A stretch of DNA of 64,000 bases. It comes from Gammaproteobacteria bacterium. Lineage in GTDB: Bacteria; Pseudomonadota; Gammaproteobacteria; Enterobacterales; Psychrobiaceae. Of the stretch, positions 9,213 through 18,506 are shown in pieces (positions within the stretch are counted from its first letter, which is position 1; each line of letters opens with the position of its first letter). A program made the translations under genes and the position numbers. Location of the stretch: assembly GCA_013214965.1 (NCBI GenBank), contig JABSRU010000016.1, forward strand, positions 31,314-95,313, in the 5' to 3' direction. Under the pieces are notes generated by a model. The model was given only the letters and a program-made list of their open reading frames with translations, ran no database searches and was not told the origin of the DNA.

Positions 9213-10673
9213 CTACCTGTTAACACTGACAAATTGTGTTGGTACTGAAGAGTGACTATTTTCTAGCGTCGCTGCTTCCCCCAACTGCTCTATAATACTA
9301 TTTACTAAAACTTTAATATCGACGACACCTATATCTTCTGGTACTCGTTGACCGTTGGTAATGTAGCCTATTGGTAATGAGTGACCGATCGCCACACTAA
9401 TGACTTCCCCCACCCCTAAGGCTTCATCCATTTTGGTCAAAATACAACCAACAATAGGTATTTTTCTAAATTGTTCAATCGCCTCTTGTAATACTTTACG
9501 CTGTGCTGTCGCAGGAAGCACTAAATAACTGCGAATATTAACATGACTGGTATTAACCAGCGTTGATAATTGCTCACTCAAACGTAAATCACGTTGCCCC
9601 ATTCCCGCCGTATCAATCAATATTAACCGTTTGTGTCTTAGTTGATAAAGCGCATCGGCCAACTGTTGAGTATCTTTGGCTACTTTAACGGGACAGCCCA
9701 ATATTTTACCGTAAGTATTTAACTGCTCAAAAGCACCAATCCGATAGCTATCAGTCGTTATTAACGCAATTTGATCACTGCCAAACTCCATCGCATAACG
9801 GGCCGCTAATTTGGCAACCGTGGTGGTTTTACCAACACCGGTTGGTCCAAGTAAAGCGACAATACCGCCCTGCTCTATCACTTCATTATTGGTCGACTTA
9901 AGTCTTTGCATCATGGCATTACTGATCAATCGCTTAGCTTGATCTATGTCAGATCCCAACGGCACATCTGTGACCAGTTGCTGGGCAATTTTAGCATCAA
10001 AACCAATCTCAACCAGTTGTTCTAATAACAAAGAGCGGATAGGGTCACGTCGTGCCGTATCCTGACCAACCAAACCATTGACTTGATGTTGTAATAATTG
10101 TCGCATCGACGCCATTTCCTGACGTAGTTCATCGAGTACACCATTATCGGTCATGCCCGAAGCGATATGGTGGTCACTACTCGATCTTTTAAACGATGGT
10201 TCTACTGCTGCAGATCTTAAGCTGTTCGGATCCGTTTGAGCCCAAGCCGGTAATTCAGGAGGATTGTCAGATTGGCGACGTTCAACAGCTTGAGTTAACG
10301 CTTCAAATCTAGAGCGTTGATTCGCAGGCTCTTGCGCAATAAATTGATCCGCTTGAGCTTGCATCTGCTGTTTGACCAATCGGTCTTGAAACCCCGATAA
10401 TGACACCTGATCCTCAGAAATACTTCTAGTTCTAATAGCCGGTTCACTTAAGGCATGATCATTCGTCGCTATCGGCTTAATTGGAGCAGGTTTAGCTTGA
10501 GTTGTTTTTGCTTTTGGAATAGTCGCGATATTATCTTCATCAATAGCGGCAACAATTTCAACACCACCATCAACTTTTTTATTGGACATGATAATTGCGT
10601 CAGCACCGAGTACCACTTTAATCTCATCGAGTGCGGTTCGAATATCTTTAGCAAAAAAACGTTTAATTTTCAC
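9213..10673 (-). CDS. flhF: polar flagellar localisation GTPase FlhF
   Basis: 486 aa SRP-type GTPase. An N-terminal basic B domain (MKIKRFFAKDIRTALDEIK) is followed by about 190 residues of variable linker and then the N and G domains with the P-loop GPTGVGKTTTVAKLAAR. Further G-motifs are DTAGMGQRD and TKMDEALG. FlhF marks the pole where the flagellum is built and is switched off by FlhG, encoded next. Spacing of 13 bp to flhA and 9 bp to flhG supports a single transcript. Confidence 0.96.
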   Translation of the reverse strand: MKIKRFFAKDIRTALDEIKVVLGADAIIMSNKKVDGGVEIVAAIDEDNIATIPKAKTTQAKPAPIKPIATNDHALSEPAIRTRSISEDQVSLSGFQDRLVKQQMQAQADQFIAQEPANQRSRFEALTQAVERRQSDNPPELPAWAQTDPNSLRSAAVEPSFKRSSSDHHIASGMTDNGVLDELRQEMASMRQLLQHQVNGLVGQDTARRDPIRSLLLEQLVEIGFDAKIAQQLVTDVPLGSDIDQAKRLISNAMMQRLKSTNNEVIEQGGIVALLGPTGVGKTTTVAKLAARYAMEFGSDQIALITTDSYRIGAFEQLNTYGKILGCPVKVAKDTQQLADALYQLRHKRLILIDTAGMGQRDLRLSEQLSTLVNTSHVNIRSYLVLPATAQRKVLQEAIEQFRKIPIVGCILTKMDEALGVGEVISVAIGHSLPIGYITNGQRVPEDIGVVDIKVLVNSIIEQLGEAATLENSHSSVPTQFVSVNR

Positions 10674-10686
10674 AATATTTCCTCAA

Positions 10687-12795
10687 CTATTGCCCAACCG
10701 AACTGACAATTTTAATCTGTTTATCATCAGGTATTTCCTGATAAGATAAAACTCTTAGACTAGGTATTGTATTTTTAACAAACCTTGATAATGTCGAACG
10801 TAACACCCCTGAAGTTAACAGGATAGCAGGCATTCCTTCAAGTTCTAATTCTTCTGATGCCTGTGCTAATGATGACTGCAATCGTTCCGCTAATCCAGGT
10901 TCCATACCAGCAGCATCACCACCCGTCGCTTGCATCGACTGGTGCAACATTTGTTCCAAATCTGGCGCTAAAGTTATTACTGACACCTCTTGCTCTACTC
11001 CATTGATTTCTTGAACAATTAATCGTTTCAGCGCAATACGAATAGCCGCGGTTAATACGTCAGGATCTTGACTTCGAGTACCATATTCAACCAATGTTTG
11101 AACAATAGTCCGTAGATCGCGTATTGGTACCGCTTCATGTAATAAATTCTGCAAGACCTTCACCACCACACCTAAGGTCAAAATATCAGGAATTAATCCT
11201 TCGACTAATTTAGGGTATTGGCGTTGTAATATGTCGAGTAAATTCTGCACTTCTTCATGCCCAAGCAATTGTGAAGCATTGTTGGTTAATAGTTGACTCA
11301 TATGTGTTGCAACAACAGTTGCGGCATCCACCACCGTATACCCTAGCGTTTGCGCATGCTCTCTTTGCTCTTTGTTTATCCAAACGGCCTCAAGTCCAAA
11401 GGCAGGATCAGTGGTTGGTGTGCCCTCAATGGTACCAAACACTTGACCAGGATTTATTGCCAGTTCACAATCATGACGAATTTCAGCTTCACCGATGGTC
11501 ACTCCCATCATTGAAATCCGATAGGTATTGGCATTAAGATCTAAGTTATCTCGAATATGCACCGCGGGTACTAAAAAGCCAAATTCCTGTGATAATTTTT
11601 TACGCACTCCCTTGATTCGTGCCAATAACTCACCATTTTGACTAATATCAACCAAAGGGATCAAGCGATAACCAACTTCAAGTCCGATAACATCCACTTG
11701 GCTGACATCATCCCAACCGAGTTCTTTGACTGGCTCGTTATTAGATGCATTCACTGCGTTACTACCTTCTGCACCAGCAAGTTCAGGGCTTATGTCAGGC
11801 TCTTGTGCTTTTTTATAAATCCAGTAACCTATCCCTAAACTTAAAAAAGCCATCGATAAAAAAGCAACATGGGGCATACCAGGGACAATACCCATCACAA
11901 ATAACAAGCCGCCAGACACTAATAATGCTTTAGGATCTTTAAGCATCTGATCATAAGCAATGGTGCCCATTGACTTCGACTCATTTTGGCGAGTTACCAT
12001 TAATGCAGCCGCAATTGATAACAATAATGAAGGTATCTGTGCCACCAAACCATCACCAATAGTCAGAAGCGTATATACTTCAATCGCATCACTAAATGTT
12101 AAGCCATGCTGAACCATCCCAATAATAAAGCCACCGATAATATTAATCACTAAAATTAACATCCCAGCAATGGCATCACCCTTAACAAATTTGGAAGCAC
12201 CATCCATTGAGCCATAGAAATCGGCCTCACGGGTCACTTCAGCACGCCTGTCTCGCGCTTCATCTTGGTCGATAATACCGGCATTTAGATCAGCATCTAT
12301 CGCCATCTGTTTTCCAGGCATTGCATCAAGGGTAAATCGTGCGCTAACTTCTGATATTCGTCCGGCACCTTTGGTCACTACGGCAAAGTTAATAATCACT
12401 AGAATCAAAAACACCACTAAACCAACCGCATAATTACCGCCAATCACTACCGAGCCAAACGCTTCTATTACTTTACCTGCAGCATCCCCACCTTCATGTC
12501 CCTCAAGTAGCACCAACCGAGTTGAGGCAACATTGAGTGCCAAGCGTAACAACGTCGCAATTAATAATACACTGGGGAATGAGGCAAAATCTAATGGTCT
12601 TAACGCGTAAATAGCCACTAGCAGAACCACTAATGATAATGAAATATTAAACGCGAACAAGGTATCAAGTAACATCGTCGGCATCGGTAAAATGATCATA
12701 CCAAGAGCAGCGAGTACGAACAGTGGCGTACCAATCCCTTTAAAGATAGCCTGGTTTTTATGACCAAATTGTAATAGCCGAGTTTTGATATCCAT
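10687..12795 (-). CDS. flhA: flagellar export gate protein FlhA
   Basis: 702 aa. The N-terminal half has about eight hydrophobic segments and the conserved FHIPEP-family block ARFTLDAMPGKQMAIDADLN. The C-terminal cytoplasmic half (about 360-702) forms the docking platform for export chaperones. FlhA works with FlhB, FliP, FliQ and FliR in the proton-driven type III export gate. It is first in the flhA-flhF-flhG-fliA-cheYZAB unit and has its own sigma-54 promoter, although the other gate genes lie just upstream in the same direction. Confidence 0.97.
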   Translation of the reverse strand: MDIKTRLLQFGHKNQAIFKGIGTPLFVLAALGMIILPMPTMLLDTLFAFNISLSLVVLLVAIYALRPLDFASFPSVLLIATLLRLALNVASTRLVLLEGHEGGDAAGKVIEAFGSVVIGGNYAVGLVVFLILVIINFAVVTKGAGRISEVSARFTLDAMPGKQMAIDADLNAGIIDQDEARDRRAEVTREADFYGSMDGASKFVKGDAIAGMLILVINIIGGFIIGMVQHGLTFSDAIEVYTLLTIGDGLVAQIPSLLLSIAAALMVTRQNESKSMGTIAYDQMLKDPKALLVSGGLLFVMGIVPGMPHVAFLSMAFLSLGIGYWIYKKAQEPDISPELAGAEGSNAVNASNNEPVKELGWDDVSQVDVIGLEVGYRLIPLVDISQNGELLARIKGVRKKLSQEFGFLVPAVHIRDNLDLNANTYRISMMGVTIGEAEIRHDCELAINPGQVFGTIEGTPTTDPAFGLEAVWINKEQREHAQTLGYTVVDAATVVATHMSQLLTNNASQLLGHEEVQNLLDILQRQYPKLVEGLIPDILTLGVVVKVLQNLLHEAVPIRDLRTIVQTLVEYGTRSQDPDVLTAAIRIALKRLIVQEINGVEQEVSVITLAPDLEQMLHQSMQATGGDAAGMEPGLAERLQSSLAQASEELELEGMPAILLTSGVLRSTLSRFVKNTIPSLRVLSYQEIPDDKQIKIVSSVGQ

Positions 12796-12800
12796 TAAGT

Positions 12801-12812
12801 CATATATCCAAG
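12801..12812 (-). repeat. 12-bp sequence shared with the fliL upstream region
   Basis: The sequence CTTGGATATATG (minus strand) lies in the flhA leader just before the start codon. The identical 12-mer occurs on the plus strand at 18434-18445 in the fliK-fliL gap. It may be the end of a dispersed intergenic repeat or a coincidence. Confidence 0.3.
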
Positions 12813-12841
12813 TAAAACCTAAGAAAGTAATCCTACGAAAT

Positions 12842-12856
12842 GCAATTTTTAGACCA
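12842..12856 (-). promoter_or_regulatory. sigma-54 promoter of flhA
   Basis: TGGTCTAAAAATTGC on the minus strand has the -24 GG and -12 GC spaced exactly 10 bases apart and ends 47 bases before the flhA ATG. The 280-bp gap also holds a GTCAATAGTC element (12955-12964) that resembles half of the FlrA/FleQ site at the flrA promoter. This is the expected arrangement for FlrA-dependent class II transcription. No convincing terminator for flhB is seen in the gap. Confidence 0.75.
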
Positions 12857-13075
12857 ATACTAAAAAGCGTTGGTATTAATAAGATATTTTAAGAAAAAAC
12901 AATGGATTAATCAATAGAACTTGAGATTAGTTTGATGTCAAAAAACCGTCATAAGTCAATAGTCTGGTAGAGGGGTTTTTAAAGGGATTACACAACAATG
13001 AGTTAGTTATTTGTACCTTACTCACTATTTTTTTTGACTGATAAAATAGATCATTGATTGCTTAAAATATATTCA

Positions 13076-14209
13076 TTAATCATGCTGTAATTCGTCAGGG
13101 ATCTCAAACTCTGAAGGTAATTTAGTCGGACGCTTACCTTTTCTTTTCTGAAATTGTTCTAGTTGGTAAACATAAGCCAATATTTGTGCGACGGCACCAA
13201 ACAAACCATCGGGTATTTGATGGTCAATCTCAGTGGTATAATACACCGCTCGAGCGAGTGCCGGACTCGCCACAACCGTCACATGGTGTTCACGCGCAAT
13301 TTCCCGAATTTTAAACGCCGTTTGGTCAACTCCTTTTGCCACCACGGTTGGGGCAAGCGTCCCGTTAGGATCATATTTAAGCGCCACCGAAAAGTGCGTT
13401 GGGTTAGTCACAATAACATCGGCACTTGGTACATCTTGCATCATCCGACGTTGCGATATTTCACGCTGGATCTGACGTTGCCTTCCTTTAACTTCAGGCT
13501 TACCTTCAGTATTTTTGTATTCATCCTTAACCTCTTGCAAGGTCATCTTTAATTCTTTAGTGTGCTTATAAATTTGATAGGGAGCATCGGCCAGTGCTAT
13601 TAATATTAATGAGCTGCACAATAAAATAAACATCCACAACAAAATATCCAGTGCGCCGACAATATTCAGTGGATAAGCGGTTTGACTCAGGGTTAATATA
13701 TGTGGGAAGTAGAACGTTAAAAGCGCCCACGCTAAGGTTGCTATCACGCCAAATTTTGCTAGTGCTTTGCTCAGTTCGACGAGAGCTTGAGTACCAAACA
13801 TTCGTTTTAGGCCCTTGGCAGGACTCATTTTTGATAATTTAGGACTGGCGGCATCCATACTAAAGGTTATACCACCAAGGGCGACACTTCCTAAAAATGC
13901 AGCAATAAACACCGTACCAATGAAACCTATCAGTGGCCAAGCAATCGTGCGCATAACTTCTGCCCACATTAAGCCGAATTGATTAGTATCAAATGCTTGT
14001 TCACGTTTTAAACTAAAAAGCCGATGCATGACATCATACATCGACTGTCCAATGGCAGAGCCAAAGATGTACATCGCAACTGCCGATGCAATTAACACTG
14101 CTGCAGTTGCTAATTCTTTAGAACGGGGTACTTGGCCTTTTTTTCTCGAATCAGCTATTCGCTTTGCGGTGGGTTGTTCTGTTTTTTCTTGCCCGGAATC
14201 TTGCGCCAT
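13076..14209 (-). CDS. flhB: flagellar export switch protein FlhB
   Basis: 377 aa. The N-terminus has the family signature GQEKTEQPTAKRIADSRKKG, then four membrane segments, then a cytoplasmic domain with the self-cleaving NPTH motif (VIVTNPTHFSVALKYD). Cleavage between Asn and Pro, together with FliK, changes the exporter from hook to filament substrates. It follows fliR with no gap and is the last gene of the fliL-flhB run. Confidence 0.97.
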   Translation of the reverse strand: MAQDSGQEKTEQPTAKRIADSRKKGQVPRSKELATAAVLIASAVAMYIFGSAIGQSMYDVMHRLFSLKREQAFDTNQFGLMWAEVMRTIAWPLIGFIGTVFIAAFLGSVALGGITFSMDAASPKLSKMSPAKGLKRMFGTQALVELSKALAKFGVIATLAWALLTFYFPHILTLSQTAYPLNIVGALDILLWMFILLCSSLILIALADAPYQIYKHTKELKMTLQEVKDEYKNTEGKPEVKGRQRQIQREISQRRMMQDVPSADVIVTNPTHFSVALKYDPNGTLAPTVVAKGVDQTAFKIREIAREHHVTVVASPALARAVYYTTEIDHQIPDGLFGAVAQILAYVYQLEQFQKRKGKRPTKLPSEFEIPDELQHD

Positions 14210-15007
14210 TTAAAACTCACATTTCGTTGCGATAATTTCACACATCATTGTTAATGCGCGTAGCCATTGCGGTTCAAAATGACTCATAACGGTTTCAAGG
14301 GTTAACCACAGTATTGTTAGGCCTGCTAGCATGGTAACCGGAAAACCAATCGCAAATATATTTAATTGCGGAGAAGCACGGGTTAAAATACCAAATGAAA
14401 AATTAATCAGTAATAACGCAACAATCGCCGAGATTGACATCGCTAAGGAGGCGGTAAACAACCAACCGCCCCAACGACTTATTTTATCAAAGGTTAATGA
14501 GGTCAACCCTGTCGTGCCGATGGGCATCGTCTCAAAACTTAGCACCACCATTTTAATCATGGCCAAATGACCATCTACCGCAAAAAAGATTAATGTTGCC
14601 AAGATTAAGAAAAACTGCCCGACAACAGGTACTTGCTGTCCAGAGCCAGGATCAACCATGGAGGCAAAACCTAAACTTGTTTGCATCCCAATAATTTGAC
14701 CCGCTAACACAAAGGTCTGCATCACTAATAACGACATAAACCCTAAAGCAACACCAATCAATATTTGTTGCACAACAATCAGAAAACTAGAGAGTGAAAA
14801 GAGCAGCACATCGGTCGGAATCGTTAACGTTGGCGCTACTGCCATCGTGACAGCTAAAGAGTATAATAAACGGATCCGCATTGGCATGTTACGACTGCCA
14901 ATAGCGACCATTACCATAAACATCGCAGAAATTCGGCAAAAAGGCCAAATATAACTGGCGAGCCACGCCATAATCGTGCCCTGATAAATTTCCATCAGTT
15001 TATCCAA
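14210..15007 (-). CDS. fliR: flagellar export gate protein FliR
   Basis: 265 aa integral membrane protein with six or more hydrophobic segments and typical FliR features such as GFASMVDPGSGQQVPVVGQF and a C-terminal GFPVTMLAGLTILWLTL. FliR closes the FliP-FliQ-FliR helical export gate. It overlaps the end of fliQ by 8 bp and abuts flhB, indicating translational coupling. Confidence 0.95.
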   Translation of the reverse strand: MDKLMEIYQGTIMAWLASYIWPFCRISAMFMVMVAIGSRNMPMRIRLLYSLAVTMAVAPTLTIPTDVLLFSLSSFLIVVQQILIGVALGFMSLLVMQTFVLAGQIIGMQTSLGFASMVDPGSGQQVPVVGQFFLILATLIFFAVDGHLAMIKMVVLSFETMPIGTTGLTSLTFDKISRWGGWLFTASLAMSISAIVALLLINFSFGILTRASPQLNIFAIGFPVTMLAGLTILWLTLETVMSHFEPQWLRALTMMCEIIATKCEF

Positions 15008-15269
15008 TCACCATCGGGATCGCTTCAAAGATGTTCAACATAAAGTCCATCATCGTTTGAGTAAACCAATGAGCTCCGACAATTAAGGTTAATAAGGTCA
15101 TCATTAAGCGGGGTAAAAAACTCAATGTTTGCTCATTTATCGAGGTCGCCGCTTGAAAAACTGCAACCATTAAACCAACAATTAAACTAGGGACAACAAT
15201 GGCGGCAACAATCAGCATAATAGTGAATAATGCTTCGCGAAAAATACCAACAAATACTTCAGGAGACAT
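15000..15269 (-). CDS. fliQ: flagellar export gate protein FliQ
   Basis: 89 aa with two hydrophobic hairpins (EALFTIMLIVAAIVVPSLIV and MMTLLTLIVGAHWFTQTMM), the usual FliQ size. The start is the ATG giving MSPEVFVGIFREAL, supported by a GAGGG site nine bases upstream. The open frame extends further back, but that extra stretch overlaps the fliP end and is not FliQ-like. FliQ packs around FliP and FliR in the export gate. Confidence 0.96.
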   Translation of the reverse strand: MSPEVFVGIFREALFTIMLIVAAIVVPSLIVGLMVAVFQAATSINEQTLSFLPRLMMTLLTLIVGAHWFTQTMMDFMLNIFEAIPMVIG

Positions 15270-15283
15270 AGTTAAACCCTCAG

Positions 15284-16030
15284 TTAGGAGCCCAGGCCAA
15301 AGCTCATTGCTAATGTGCCCATCACTAATGACCAACCATCAACTAATACAAACAACATTAACTTAAAAGGTAACGAAACAATCATCGGCGATAACATCAT
15401 CATCCCCATCGCCATGAGAACACTGGCCACCACCAGATCAAGCACTAAAAATGGAATAAATAACATAAACCCGATCTGAAATGCTGTTTTCAATTCACTG
15501 GTAATAAAAGCCGGGATCAGAACCAAAAATGGCACATCATTAATGTCTTTAACATCGTCATTATCACTAATTTCTAAAAATGTCGCGATGTCTTTTTCGC
15601 GGGTTTGCGATAACATAAATTCACGAATAGGCAACTGTAATTGTTCTAAAGCCACAGTGGTCGAAATCTCTTCGTTAAGGTAAGGCTGGAGTGCATTATC
15701 ATTAATTTTATTCATCACTGGAGTCATGATAAATAGACTCAAAAATAAAGATAAACCAATAATAATTTGATTTGACGGTGCTTGTTGCAAGCCCATTGCT
15801 TGTCTTAGGATGGACAACACAATAACGATTCGAGTAAAAGATGTCATCATGATTACAATAGCAGGAATAAAGCTTAACGCGGTCATTAACGCTAAGACTT
15901 GTAATGTCACACTGTATTCTTGGCTGCCATCTGCGTTTGGAATAACCGTGACTGCGGGGATCCCGGTCGACTGAGCAAACAAGCTTGGTGTCACCAATAA
16001 TAACAACGTTAATATCAATAAGCGGATCAT
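15284..16030 (-). CDS. fliP: flagellar export gate protein FliP
   Basis: 248 aa with a cleavable signal peptide ([20 protein letters not shown]), as in other FliP proteins. Four membrane segments follow, including the signature [20 protein letters not shown] and a [11 protein letters not shown] loop. FliP forms the pentameric core of the export gate. Its ATG overlaps the fliO stop. Confidence 0.97.
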   Translation of the reverse strand: MIRLLILTLLLLVTPSLFAQSTGIPAVTVIPNADGSQEYSVTLQVLALMTALSFIPAIVIMMTSFTRIVIVLSILRQAMGLQQAPSNQIIIGLSLFLSLFIMTPVMNKINDNALQPYLNEEISTTVALEQLQLPIREFMLSQTREKDIATFLEISDNDDVKDINDVPFLVLIPAFITSELKTAFQIGFMLFIPFLVLDLVVASVLMAMGMMMLSPMIVSLPFKLMLFVLVDGWSLVMGTLAMSFGLGS

Positions 16031-16455
16031 GACTTCCCTTTCTTAAGCAAGCGAGTTAATGAATCAAGATTGATACCAGCAGACTGGGATGTCTTATTCA
16101 TAGTCGGTGCGATGTTATTGGTTAATTTATCAATCAAGCGGATTTCACCGGCGGTCACCCCAATTAAATATTGTTGTTGTTCAATTTCAACCACAATTAA
16201 TCGCTCTTTAGTACCCACGGGTAATGTCGCGACCAGTTTAATCGCCCCTTGTCCGGCAATACCAAGGTTAAAACGTTTGGCTAACATTGCTAAGCCAAAA
16301 ATAACACCAATGACCACCAACAACGACATGATCATGTTTAAATAATCAGGCGCAATTCGTCCCTGTGCCATCACCGGGGAAGCCATAAGCATCCCCGCGA
16401 AGCTCACACATCGTTTAACGTAACTTTTTAATACGTTCTGTTTGGCTAATAACAT
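16027..16455 (-). CDS. fliO: flagellar assembly protein FliO
   Basis: 142 aa. An Ala/Met-rich N-terminal signal-like stretch ends near PVMAQG. One membrane segment ([20 protein letters not shown]) and a small cytoplasmic domain with [20 protein letters not shown] follow. FliO helps assemble FliP. The listed start overlaps fliN by 41 bp. An ATG after the fliN stop (at FAGMLMAS) would give a shorter signal region, so the exact start is uncertain. Position between fliN and fliP is canonical. Confidence 0.88.
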   Translation of the reverse strand: MLLAKQNVLKSYVKRCVSFAGMLMASPVMAQGRIAPDYLNMIMSLLVVIGVIFGLAMLAKRFNLGIAGQGAIKLVATLPVGTKERLIVVEIEQQQYLIGVTAGEIRLIDKLTNNIAPTMNKTSQSAGINLDSLTRLLKKGKS

Positions 16456-16792
16456 CTGTTAATCGAATACCAAATTTATCATTGACAACTACCACTTCAC
16501 CGTGAGCTATTAATGTCCCATTAACGAGTACATCTAATGCCTCACCAGCCACTCGATCTAACTCAATCACAGATCCTTGATTGAGTTGTAATAAGTTCCT
16601 GATGGTGATATTCGAGCGCCCGACTTCCATCGAGATCGACACTGGAATATCTAAAATTCCATCTAATTTGTCATCTCCGGTGGATACGAGTTTATCACCG
16701 GGTTCTGCTTCTAAGTTTTCTAGCTCAATTTGACTAGCTTCCGCCTCTTCTTGCTCAGCAAGTGCGTCAGCCCAATCATCCATATCACTCAT
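16415..16792 (-). CDS. fliN: flagellar C-ring switch protein FliN
   Basis: 125 aa. An acidic N-terminal tail of about 50 residues leads into the SpoA/surface-presentation domain ([54 protein letters not shown]). FliN forms the base of the C-ring, where it also receives export substrates with FliH. It follows fliM in the canonical order. Confidence 0.96.
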   Translation of the reverse strand: MSDMDDWADALAEQEEAEASQIELENLEAEPGDKLVSTGDDKLDGILDIPVSISMEVGRSNITIRNLLQLNQGSVIELDRVAGEALDVLVNGTLIAHGEVVVVNDKFGIRLTDVISQTERIKKLR

Positions 16793-16814
16793 TATTCAAC
16801 TCACTTAATCAATA

Positions 16815-17834
16815 CTAACTGGTGGATTTATTTTTACGCTGTAATAACTGAAACTCTGATTTTTGAGTCTCAGGTCGCGGAATAACAGACGTTATCTTAA
16901 CGCCTATATTATCATTTATTTTTCCAAGTTTACCACGATATGATGGTAAATCTTCAACTCTGATTAAGACATTATCAGGCATCTCAAACGGAATAATATC
17001 GCCCACTTCCATTTCCATAATTTGACGAAGGGTCAAATCAATCTCACCTAATGAAGCATCGATTTCAACTTTAACATCCATAATTTCGTCTTTTAAAGCG
17101 GCACTCCACCGTTGATCCGTGTCTTCTTTATCACTCTGAACGCCGGCATCAAGTAATTCCCGAATAGGTTCTAACATCGAGTAAGGCAGTGCGATATGAA
17201 AATCACCGCCGCCACCATCTAACTCGATATGGAAAGAACAAACCACAATCACTTCGGTTGGGCTCACAATATTGGCCATTGACGGATTAACTTCAGAATC
17301 TAGATATTCAAAATCAACGTCCATCACGGGTGCCCAAGCTTCTGCATAATCCTCAAAAACAATCTTGAGTAATAATTGAATAATTCGGCGCTCGGTTGGC
17401 GTAAATTCACGTCCTTCAATTTTAGCGGGATAGCGGCCATCGCCACCAAAAAAATTATCAACCAAAATAAAAACTAAACGCGCTTCTAGGGTAATTAATG
17501 CGGTGCCCTTAAGTGGTCTAAAACGGACCATATTTAAACTCGTAGGTACGAATAGGGTGTGGATATATTCGCCAAACTTTAACATTTGAACGCCATTAAT
17601 CGACACTTCAGTGGTCCGCCGCATCAAATTAAACAGACTAATTCTTAAGTGACGAGCAAAACGTTCATTAACCATTTCAAGAGTCGGCATCCGCCCCCGA
17701 ACAATACGATCTTGAGATGAAAAATCGTATTCTGCGGCAAAGTCGCCATTGCCCTCGTCGGTATCATCATCATCAACGTCATCAACACCATGAAGTAGCG
17801 CATCGATTTCATCTTGACTTAGTAGATCATTCAC
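16815..17834 (-). CDS. fliM: flagellar C-ring switch protein FliM
   Basis: 339 aa. The N-terminal peptide LLSQDEIDALLHGV is the CheY-P docking site. A CheC-like middle domain follows, with FARHLRISLFNLMRRTTEV and the DNFFGGDGR loop, and a C-terminal SpoA domain that pairs with FliN. Binding of CheY-P here reverses motor rotation. It lies between fliL and fliN with short spacers. Confidence 0.97.
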   Translation of the reverse strand: MNDLLSQDEIDALLHGVDDVDDDDTDEGNGDFAAEYDFSSQDRIVRGRMPTLEMVNERFARHLRISLFNLMRRTTEVSINGVQMLKFGEYIHTLFVPTSLNMVRFRPLKGTALITLEARLVFILVDNFFGGDGRYPAKIEGREFTPTERRIIQLLLKIVFEDYAEAWAPVMDVDFEYLDSEVNPSMANIVSPTEVIVVCSFHIELDGGGGDFHIALPYSMLEPIRELLDAGVQSDKEDTDQRWSAALKDEIMDVKVEIDASLGEIDLTLRQIMEMEVGDIIPFEMPDNVLIRVEDLPSYRGKLGKINDNIGVKITSVIPRPETQKSEFQLLQRKNKSTS

Positions 17835-17843
17835 AAGTTATAC

Positions 17844-18392
17844 CTACTGCATTACAAAGCCGATAAACAACACTTTCTCAATTACCGGTTGCCCGACAAT
17901 CGGTTCGAGTGCTTTTTGTACCGCTTCTTGAGCCAGAGTTCTTAATTCATCTTTACCGATTCTTGTGGCTAGTTTTTCGGCATTAGAATTACTAAAAACA
18001 GTTAAGAGTGTATCTTCGATTAATGGGATATGCTTACGTGCTGAAGTATCATTTTCAGCGCCCCGAACCAACAATTGCACTTTTATCTGTACTAAACGAT
18101 CACGACCATAGCCAGGGACATTAAAAATAAAAGGTCGTGGCATCCGAACGTAAAAAGCATCACTAATTTCAGCTTCTCCACTATCGTCACTTGCCTCTTC
18201 AGCATTTTCTGGCGATGCGGTGTCGGATTCACCATCAATCAATTCTTGTTCAACGGGTTCATCGCCTGACATCATAAAGAAAGCAGCACCGCCACCACCA
18301 GCAAGTAAAAGAACAACAGCAACTATGATAATAATTAACTTCTTTTTACCGCCACCAGCGCCTTCTTCTACTTCTGTCGATTCATCTGCCAT
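17844..18392 (-). CDS. fliL: flagellar basal-body-associated protein FliL
   Basis: 182 aa. A short cytoplasmic tail, one membrane segment (KKLIIIIVAVVLLLAGGGGA) and a periplasmic stomatin-like domain (YVRMPRPFIFNVPGYGRDRL) can be seen. The acidic linker of about 35 residues between them is longer than the core family needs. FliL rings support the stators. It appears to head the fliLMNOPQR-flhB unit; I find no clear sigma-54 site in the gap to fliK. Confidence 0.94.
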   Translation of the reverse strand: MADESTEVEEGAGGGKKKLIIIIVAVVLLLAGGGGAAFFMMSGDEPVEQELIDGESDTASPENAEEASDDSGEAEISDAFYVRMPRPFIFNVPGYGRDRLVQIKVQLLVRGAENDTSARKHIPLIEDTLLTVFSNSNAEKLATRIGKDELRTLAQEAVQKALEPIVGQPVIEKVLFIGFVMQ

Positions 18393-18407
18393 TATACTAT
18401 TTCCTTA

Positions 18408-18444
18408 ATATATATACCCGTATCCTGCGGGAGCTTGGATATAT
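18408..18444. repeat. imperfect inverted repeat upstream of fliL
   Basis: Arms ATATATACCCG and CGGG-AGCTTGG-ATATAT flank a short centre in the 114-bp fliK-fliL gap. Part of it (CTTGGATATATG) recurs before flhA. It looks like a short dispersed intergenic repeat or an mRNA structure in the fliL leader; no function can be read from it. Confidence 0.35.
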
Positions 18445-18483
18445 GTTCAGCCTATTGTGGCCTCAAGTTAACATAAAACCTAT

Positions 18484-18501
18484 CTTGTTCCTACGGACAA
18501 G
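18484..18501 (-). terminator. weak hairpin after fliK
   Basis: CTTGTCC and GGAACAAG (minus strand) can pair around a three-base loop with one bulge, just after the fliK stop. Only a short mixed T-run follows, so termination is probably partial. Confidence 0.35.
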
Positions 18502-18506
18502 TTACT

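Noticed and set aside
15270..15335. Longer N-terminus for FliQ
   Set aside because: It overlaps the fliP end, and FliQ proteins are about 89 aa; the internal ATG has a good ribosome site.
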